From positions 1-18,954 of the forward strand of contig RFFU01000054.1 in assembly GCA_003697085.1 (NCBI GenBank): 18,954 nucleotides of DNA, written 5' to 3'. The position numbers and the translations under genes were made by a program. The notes below the pieces were generated by a model. The model saw nothing but the letters and a program-made list of their open reading frames with translations, was not told the DNA's origin and did no database searches. How positions within the stretch are numbered: position 1 is the first letter of the stretch; each line of letters starts with the position of its first letter. This DNA is from Candidatus Hydrogenedentota bacterium (GTDB lineage: Bacteria > UBA8481 > J006). Of this stretch, positions 14,759-18,954 are shown one piece after another.

Positions 14759-15429
14759 GGGGAGGGCGTCTCGTGGAACCACTCGGCGGCGGCTCTTGCG
14801 GCCGGGTGCTCGGGATGTTTTATCAAGAATTGCTCGAGATCGCGCGGGGTATCGATGTCGAGCACGAAACTACGGAGCCGCACGACCGCACAGGGTATTC
14901 CTCGTACGCTGCACTGGGTGCGGTACCCGGCGAACGAGCGTTCCCCGAATCGAAAGTGAAGAATGTCCGGCGGAGCGGTCACGACAGCGTTCGTTCCGTC
15001 GTCATCCACCGCGGGAGAGAGAAGGACGGCCGGCGGCGCGAGGGGGAAGGAAACCAGGCGTGAGAGTTCTTCGGGATCGAGCGAGGCGAGGTCGCCGGGG
15101 ACGACGATCTGTCGCGAATAGCCGTTCTCCACGACATACCGTGTCGCCTCTTCGACCGCGGCCGATTCGCCACGCGCGGTTTTTTCCCGCAGGACGGTTG
15201 CGCCGAGGGAGGAGGCGATGTTCTCGACCGTGGGTCCGTTGGTGATCACGATGAGATCGACTCCGGAGACGGATCGAATACGCCGGAGGGTTTCCTGAAG
15301 GAGCAAGAGAGCGAGCTCGCGGCGGCGTTCAGGAGAGAGAAGCGGAGCAAGCCGTGTCTTGGAATCAGAGGGCTCCTTCGCCGGAACGACAACGGCACAA
15401 GAAGAACGATTGTGACGACTCGAGTTCAT
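14755..15429 (-). CDS. cofC: 2-phospho-L-lactate (or phosphoenolpyruvate) guanylyltransferase CofC/FbiD
   Basis: A 224-residue nucleotidyltransferase of the GT-A fold. N-terminal VVVPAKEPSDSKTRLAPLL is the nucleotide-binding loop. VVPGDLASLD, DDGTNAVVTAPPDILHFRFG and VLDIDTPRDLEQF are the metal and substrate-binding blocks of CofC/FbiD. The enzyme activates 2-phospholactate, phosphoenolpyruvate or 3-phosphoglycerate with GTP to give the donor used by CofD; the sequence alone does not tell which. The ATG at 15429 overlaps the cofD stop (ATGA), and its own stop overlaps the cofE start (GTGA). These overlaps show tight coupling of the three biosynthetic genes. Confidence 0.95.
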   Translation of the reverse strand: MNSSRHNRSSCAVVVPAKEPSDSKTRLAPLLSPERRRELALLLLQETLRRIRSVSGVDLIVITNGPTVENIASSLGATVLREKTARGESAAVEEATRYVVENGYSRQIVVPGDLASLDPEELSRLVSFPLAPPAVLLSPAVDDDGTNAVVTAPPDILHFRFGERSFAGYRTQCSVRGIPCAVVRLRSFVLDIDTPRDLEQFLIKHPEHPAARAAAEWFHETPSP

Positions 15430-16436
15430 CGTCTGTCCCGTGCGGCGGATCGAGACAGGTTTCGTTCGGGGACGCGAAGGCGTTCGAGAAGAGCGAGCGC
15501 GGCCTCGGCGGCCGAGCGTTTCCGTTGAGAGGAATCCAGAATGAGGTTCGTGGAAGCAAGAACGAATTCCGAGAGTGGAGGATGCGGATCGGCGGGAAGG
15601 TCGGTTTCGTGGACGAGAATTCCGTCCGCGAGATCACGATAATAATGAGCGAGACCGGCGAGGTCGGGTTCAAGGTTCAGGGCTCGCATCATTTTATCGG
15701 AAGGTCCTTTGAGGCTTTTGCCTTCGACGAAGGGAGAGACCACGATTCGAGGCGCGGCGAGTTTGCGGATTCGGGAGCGGAGGTCGGGGATCGCGAGAAT
15801 CGGGCCGATAGAGGCGACGGGATTACTGGGCGCGTAGAAGAGGCCGCCGGCGGTTTCGAGTGCGTGGAGTGTTTCCCGGCTTGCCGTGGCCTTCGCCGCG
15901 CCGGCGTATTCGACTCCGAGGACGCGGGGCCGGCAGGCGTGGCGGACAAAATACTCTTGAAACGGAAGCGCTCCCGAATCGGTTCGAACGATCGTACGAA
16001 CAGGGTCGTTCGAGGGAGGAAGAAGGCGGCAGGGAAGACCGAGGCGTTTTGCGAGAAAAGCGGTGACCTCGGTGAGCGAATGTCCGGTGGAAAGCATCTT
16101 CTTGCGAACGATGTGGAGGGCGAGGTCGCGGTCGCCGAGTTGGAACCAGGTGTCTTCTCCCAAACGGGCGAGTTCCTCGAGGCAGTGGAAGGTTTCCGAA
16201 GCGCGGCCCCAACCTCGGCTTCGATCCACGTGTCCCGTGAGCGTGTAGAGGATGGTATCGAGATCCGGGGAGACCGGAAGCCCATGAAAGGTCTCGTCAT
16301 CGCCGGTATTCCCGATAATCGTGATGCGTTCCGCGGGGAAAATTTGGAGGAGTCCCTCGAGGAACTTGACTCCGCCGATCCCGCCGCAGAGAACGACGAT
16401 GTCGAGAGCATCTTGGGAAAGATCAGAAGACGCCAT
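15426..16436 (-). CDS. cofD: 2-phospho-L-lactate transferase CofD/FbiA
   Basis: A 336-residue enzyme joining the guanylylated donor to the deazaflavin Fo, giving F420-0 or dehydro-F420-0. Family blocks are VVLCGGIGGVKFLEGL at the N-terminus, GNTGDDETFHGLPVSPDLDT (Fo/GDP site), SNDPVRTIVRT, the strongly diagnostic PSNPVASIGPILAIP and VVSPFVEGKSLKGPSDKMM. Length fits the family (about 310-335). No strong ribosome binding site is seen before the ATG at 16436. It lies 54 nt behind the LLM oxidoreductase and overlaps cofC by 4 nt. Fo synthase (CofG/CofH or FbiC) is not in the window and must be elsewhere. Confidence 0.96.
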   Translation of the reverse strand: MASSDLSQDALDIVVLCGGIGGVKFLEGLLQIFPAERITIIGNTGDDETFHGLPVSPDLDTILYTLTGHVDRSRGWGRASETFHCLEELARLGEDTWFQLGDRDLALHIVRKKMLSTGHSLTEVTAFLAKRLGLPCRLLPPSNDPVRTIVRTDSGALPFQEYFVRHACRPRVLGVEYAGAAKATASRETLHALETAGGLFYAPSNPVASIGPILAIPDLRSRIRKLAAPRIVVSPFVEGKSLKGPSDKMMRALNLEPDLAGLAHYYRDLADGILVHETDLPADPHPPLSEFVLASTNLILDSSQRKRSAAEAALALLERLRVPERNLSRSAARDRR

Positions 16437-16490
16437 GGAGAATCTCGAAGCCGGAACCGCTCCTGCGGCTCCGTCTCCGGCTCGTTTCCT

Positions 16491-17501
16491 TCAGGAAACC
16501 GCAAAGGTGTCGATCATCAATTTCACGTCCGGCGCCATCGGATAGAGGATCGGACAGGTGCAACCGCGTTTCATGTATTCCTTGACCTTGGATCGAGCCT
16601 GTTCGGGCGTTCCGCTGGCGGAGATTCTGTCCACCAGGTCATCGGGAACGTATTGCATCGCCTTTTCGACCTGTTCCTTTGTCGCGGGCCATCCGAGAAT
16701 CGACTGAACCTTCTCGAGAACATCTTGGGGGCAGTTGGAGGCCTTGGCGATATGGGGCTGCTGGGCGAGATACTGTGTGAGGAGCCATTTGGCCTCATGG
16801 CGCGCCTTGTCCTCGTCGTGGTCGACCGAGCAGACGATCAGTTGTGGGCGGTCGAGGTCCTCGACGGAGCGCCCTGCTTTCCGCGCTCCTTTCTCCAACA
16901 GTTCCATCGCGCGGTCGTTGTATTCCGGCGGAACACAATAATTGAGAACGGCACCGTCGGCGATTTCCCCGCAGAGTTCCATCATCTTCGGGCCGGTCGC
17001 TCCGATCATCAGCGGAATGTTCCGCGGCTCACGCCGTCCGTGAACGACGTCCAGTTCGATTCCCTCGACGTTGTGAAATTCGCCGTGAAATGTGACCTTT
17101 TCCATATTCAGAAGTTTCCGCATCACGGTGATCGTTTCCCGCATCGCCGTCAGCACCTTGTGGCGCTTGATTCCGACGTTGGCCGCCAGAGGATCCCACC
17201 ACGCTCCGATCCCGCAGATGACGCGGTTGGGGGCGAGGTCGTCGAGCGTGAGGAAGGTCGCGGCGAGAAGCCCGATGTTTCGGGTCCAATTGTTGATGAC
17301 TCCGGAACCGACCTTGATTCGTTTCGTGACGGCGGCGAAGGCGGCCATCGGAACGATGGCGTCGCGAACGAGCCGGGACTCGGCCTGCCACACCGCCTCG
17401 AATCCTTTCTCCTCGGCGTACTTCGCATATTCCATTCCATCCTGAAGCGAGTGCATATCCTGAAGGTAGAGCGCCACCCGAGGGATTTCGTTTTCAGCCA
17501 C
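16491..17501 (-). CDS. LLM-class F420-dependent oxidoreductase
   Basis: A 336-residue TIM-barrel protein of the luciferase-like monooxygenase family. Recognisable blocks are [97 protein letters not shown] and the tail [17 protein letters not shown]. These closely follow the methylenetetrahydromethanopterin reductase (Mer)-like and F420-dependent branch of the family. The substrate is unknown. The GTG at 17501 ([16 protein letters not shown]) has GGAGG nine nt upstream and fits the family start better than the frame-opening codon at 17528. As first gene of the F420 operon it is most likely an F420H2-dependent reductase or F420-reducing dehydrogenase rather than an FMN enzyme. Confidence 0.92.
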   Translation of the reverse strand: MAENEIPRVALYLQDMHSLQDGMEYAKYAEEKGFEAVWQAESRLVRDAIVPMAAFAAVTKRIKVGSGVINNWTRNIGLLAATFLTLDDLAPNRVICGIGAWWDPLAANVGIKRHKVLTAMRETITVMRKLLNMEKVTFHGEFHNVEGIELDVVHGRREPRNIPLMIGATGPKMMELCGEIADGAVLNYCVPPEYNDRAMELLEKGARKAGRSVEDLDRPQLIVCSVDHDEDKARHEAKWLLTQYLAQQPHIAKASNCPQDVLEKVQSILGWPATKEQVEKAMQYVPDDLVDRISASGTPEQARSKVKEYMKRGCTCPILYPMAPDVKLMIDTFAVS

Positions 17502-17534
17502 TGGTTTGATCCTCCTTTGATTGAGCAAGTCTCG

Positions 17535-17551
17535 GCTGAACGAAGTTCAGC
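17535..17551. repeat. Perfect inverted repeat at the start of the F420 operon
   Basis: GCTGAAC (17535-17541) and GTTCAGC (17545-17551) are exact reverse complements separated by 3 nt. They lie 5 nt downstream of the -10 box on the minus strand, at or near the transcription start. The element could be an operator or a stable 5' hairpin in the operon mRNA. Confidence 0.55.
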
Positions 17552-17556
17552 AGCGA

Positions 17557-17585
17557 ATCGTATGGGAACCGAGGCGCGACTTCAA
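17557..17585 (-). promoter_or_regulatory. Sigma-70 promoter of the F420 operon
   Basis: On the minus strand TTGAAG (17585-17580), a 17-nt spacer and TACGAT (17562-17557) give a good sigma-70 promoter. Transcription would start near 17550, about 50 nt before the GTG of the LLM oxidoreductase gene. Confidence 0.6.
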
Positions 17586-17599
17586 GCGCGGAGTAGAGC

Positions 17600-17748
17600 A
17601 ATAGGAAGAAAGCAAAAAGGGAGGAAGGGAGAAGGGAGAAGGAAGAAGGCAAAAGGAAAAAGGCAGAAGGAAGAAGGAAAAGGGGGAAGGAAGAGGGGAG
17701 AAGGATAGGGAGAAGAGAGAGGGCGAAAGGGGAGAAGGGGGGAAGACC
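17600..17748 (+). repeat. Polypurine tract (degenerate GGAGAA/GGAAGAA repeats)
   Basis: About 150 nt with purines almost throughout on the plus strand, built from short variable units such as GGGAGAA, GGAAGAA, GGCAAAA and GGAAAAA, and interrupted by only a few pyrimidines. The opposite reading frames (poly Lys/Arg/Gly or Ser/Pro/Phe/Leu) are artefacts of this composition. It lies just upstream of the -35 box of the F420 operon promoter. Such tracts can form triplex DNA or bent DNA and expand or contract by slippage. Confidence 0.8.
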
Positions 17749-17765
17749 TGCAAGGAGCGCGATTC

Positions 17766-17882
17766 TTGGGAGCGCCGGCATCCCTGCCCGCAGAGATGGG
17801 GCGCAGGTTCTCCAACCTGCGGGGCGGATTGGCGTCCGCGTTGTCATTCCGAGGAGGGCGAAGCCGACGAGGAATCCCCCAG
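17766..17882. repeat. Dispersed palindromic repeat
   Basis: It contains CGCAGGTT-CTCC-AACCTGCG (17802-17821), a perfect 8-bp stem with a 4-nt loop. About 20 nt further comes TTGTCATTCCGAGGAGG followed by CGAAGCCGACGAGGAATC (17841-17876). Both resemble short non-coding repeats seen in many copies in environmental bacterial genomes, where the second yields false translations like GFLVGFALLGMT on the opposite strand, as it does here. No transposase or target-site duplication is visible. Confidence 0.6.
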
Positions 17883-17992
17883 GAGCGTCGTCCACCACCT
17901 TTTTCTCCCTCGCCCCGTTCCCCTTTCTTCCTTTTTCCTCGCTCATTCAGGTGGCTCACCGTGCACCTGTGCCTTTCCAGCCAATTTCAGCA

Positions 17993-18021
17993 TTGACAAC
18001 AACGAGAGGGATGAATATATT
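17993..18021 (+). promoter_or_regulatory. Near-consensus sigma-70 promoter of the flagellar-like gene
   Basis: TTGACA (17993-17998), a 17-nt spacer and TATATT (18016-18021), the best promoter in the window. No sigma-28 or sigma-54 flagellar box is seen. Transcription would begin near 18028, about 30 nt before the ATG. Confidence 0.75.
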
Positions 18022-18058
18022 AAAATCAGGAGAGAACCAGGAGGGCGAGGTGAATACC

Positions 18059-18760
18059 ATGGATGGTCTCAATATCGCCGCCGGATCCATACGGACGGCG
18101 GATACTTCCTTGAGCGTGACTTCCAACAACATCGCGAATATCAATACCTCCGGTTTCCGCTCTGATAATACCCAATTTCAAACCGGTCCGGGCGGGAGGG
18201 GCGTCGAGGTGGCTTCGGTGACCGAGACGAATCGACCCGGACCGGTTGTTTTAACGGGGGGGCGTCTGGATTTATCTCTGCCGGGAGATTCCTTTTTCGC
18301 CGTACGTCGATCGAGCGGTGAGTTGGCGTTCACGCGGGATGGATCGTTTCAGATCGACGCCGCGGGCCGGATAACGACGCCGAACGGTGACCTTTTGGAT
18401 CCTCAAATCACCGTTCCCGCCGGGGCGCGACAGATTTCCGTCGGCCGGGATGGGACCGTGACCGGGCTCGCGGAAGACGGGACGGAAACGACGCTGGGGC
18501 GGATCGAGCCGGTTCGTTTTCCGAATCCGCAGGGTCTGGAGAATATCGGCGGCAATCTCTTTCGTCCAACGGCCGCGTCGGGAGCAGGAACGCGAGAAAC
18601 GGGACCCGAGGTTCTGCAAGGGGCGTTGACGCTGTCGAATACGGATCTTGCGCCGGAGATGGTGAACCTGATCCGGGACGAGCGATTCACGCAGGCGAAT
18701 GCCGCAGTCGTGCGAACGGAAGACGAAAACCTCGGTACGATCCTCGATATAAAGCGATAG
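18059..18760 (+). CDS. Flagellar rod/hook family protein (FlgF/FlgG-like)
   Basis: A 233-residue protein. The N-terminus (LNIAAGSIRTADTSLSVTSNN, then IANINTSGFR) is the flagellar basal-body rod motif. The centre has the FlgE/F/G block (SLPGDSFFAVRR, FTRDGSFQIDAAGRITTPNG, VGRDGTVTG). The C-terminus (NTDLAPEMVNLIRDERFTQANAAVVRTEDENLGTIL) is the conserved C-terminal coiled coil. FlgF and FlgG build the rod and are exported by the flagellar apparatus without a cleaved signal. At 233 residues it is a little shorter than usual FlgG (about 260). The ATG at 18059 follows GAGGTG by 6 nt; GTG 18050 is an alternative. It stands alone, without other flg genes in the window, so whether it is FlgF, FlgG or a paralogue cannot be settled. 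Confidence 0.88.
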   Translation: MDGLNIAAGSIRTADTSLSVTSNNIANINTSGFRSDNTQFQTGPGGRGVEVASVTETNRPGPVVLTGGRLDLSLPGDSFFAVRRSSGELAFTRDGSFQIDAAGRITTPNGDLLDPQITVPAGARQISVGRDGTVTGLAEDGTETTLGRIEPVRFPNPQGLENIGGNLFRPTAASGAGTRETGPEVLQGALTLSNTDLAPEMVNLIRDERFTQANAAVVRTEDENLGTILDIKR

Positions 18761-18821
18761 ATTCCCCAGTTGTTCATTTAAAAGAGCACGGGCACGTCTT
18801 TTTCTTCCTCGTTCACTCCAA

Positions 18822-18954
18822 TCAGTGAATCAATGTGAAGCGGCCCGTTCCGACCCGTTTTTCATTGTCGTAGATGCGGTAGAAGTACATTCCGCTCCCC
18901 ATCAATTTCCCGTTTTGGGTACGTCCGTCCCAAACAAGGGTTCTGTCACCATCA
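18822..18954 (-). CDS. C-terminus of a protein with a FlgD-type Ig-like domain
   Basis: The last 43 residues of a gene entering from the right edge. The translation includes DRTLVWDGRTQNGKLM, SGMYFYRIYDNEKR and the ending GRFTLIH. This is the characteristic end of FlgD-type Ig-like domains (WDGR.. NG....GxYFYR), which also serve as C-terminal domains of large secreted proteins in the Fibrobacteres-Chlorobi-Bacteroidetes relatives and other phyla. It could be a hook-capping FlgD or a secreted protein with this tail; the latter usually ends in a similar basic strand. Convergent with the flagellar gene, 61 nt apart. The stop lies inside a small inverted repeat (TTCACT/AGTGAA, 18812-18829). Confidence 0.75.
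   Translation of the reverse strand, partial: DGDRTLVWDGRTQNGKLMGSGMYFYRIYDNEKRVGTGRFTLIH

Noticed and set aside
15354-17708. 784-codon open frame on the plus strand
   Set aside because: It is antisense to cofC, cofD and the LLM gene, which have clear family motifs. Its translation is Arg/Gly/Asp-rich without domains and runs into the polypurine tract.
17494-17946. 150-codon minus-strand frame containing GFALLGMT
   Set aside because: This is the well-known false translation of the dispersed repeat, followed by Leu/Pro/Ser/Phe runs from the polypurine tract.
18812-18829. TTCACT-CCAATC-AGTGAA as a terminator between the convergent genes at the right end
   Set aside because: The stem has only 6 weak pairs, no U-run follows on either strand, and it includes the stop codon of the edge gene.

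Overview
The window comes from a bacterial chromosome of fairly high G+C content. The organism is probably a Gram-negative bacterium: it encodes a lipoprotein-type Cu/Zn superoxide dismutase, a flagellar rod/hook family protein and a FlgD-like C-terminal domain. It also makes coenzyme F420, which is common in archaea, Actinobacteria and Chloroflexota but patchy elsewhere. I cannot fix the phylum. Dispersed non-coding repeats and several unfamiliar proteins point to a poorly sampled environmental lineage. Almost every gene is on the minus strand. The plus-strand exceptions are hemL, sodC, the small defence/toxin-antitoxin remnants and the flagellar gene.

Layout. Positions 1-6224 (minus strand, transcribed right to left) carry a TPR membrane protein, a three-PASTA membrane protein, rpe and ffh, with touching or overlapping junctions. 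After a gap of about 190 bp come a Pro/Glu-rich single-span protein, an unknown Cys-containing protein and the N-terminus of a zinc-independent quinone oxidoreductase. hemL (6289-7548, plus) diverges from this block. Positions 7549-8760 are poorly explained: about 400 bp of A+T-rich non-coding DNA, a multi-span membrane protein and a 66-residue protein of unknown function. Positions 8868-12259 hold the classical tig-clpP-clpX chaperone/protease operon. The tig-sodC intergenic region (12260-12639) has a promoter and a perfect inverted repeat for tig, a structured element vaguely like a GEMM-I (cyclic dinucleotide) riboswitch, and a possible sodC promoter.

Positions 13300-13970, just after sodC, are a small graveyard: a DNA methyltransferase gene with its catalytic centre deleted in frame, then an intact minimal nucleotidyltransferase (MNT) antitoxin gene whose HEPN partner is cut to 20 codons. 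Positions 13976-17501 are an F420 operon (LLM-family oxidoreductase, cofD, cofC, cofE) with a good sigma-70 promoter and a hairpin at its start. Upstream of it lie a long polypurine tract and a dispersed palindromic repeat. The window ends with a single flagellar FlgF/FlgG-family gene behind a near-consensus promoter, and the C-terminus of a convergent protein with a FlgD-type Ig-like tail.

Cooperation: cofD, cofC and cofE perform the late steps of F420 synthesis and the LLM enzyme is a likely user of the cofactor. Trigger factor, ClpP and ClpX handle nascent-chain folding and degradation. Ffh, the TPR protein and the PASTA protein are envelope or targeting functions. I see no CRISPR array, tRNA, rRNA or intact mobile element.
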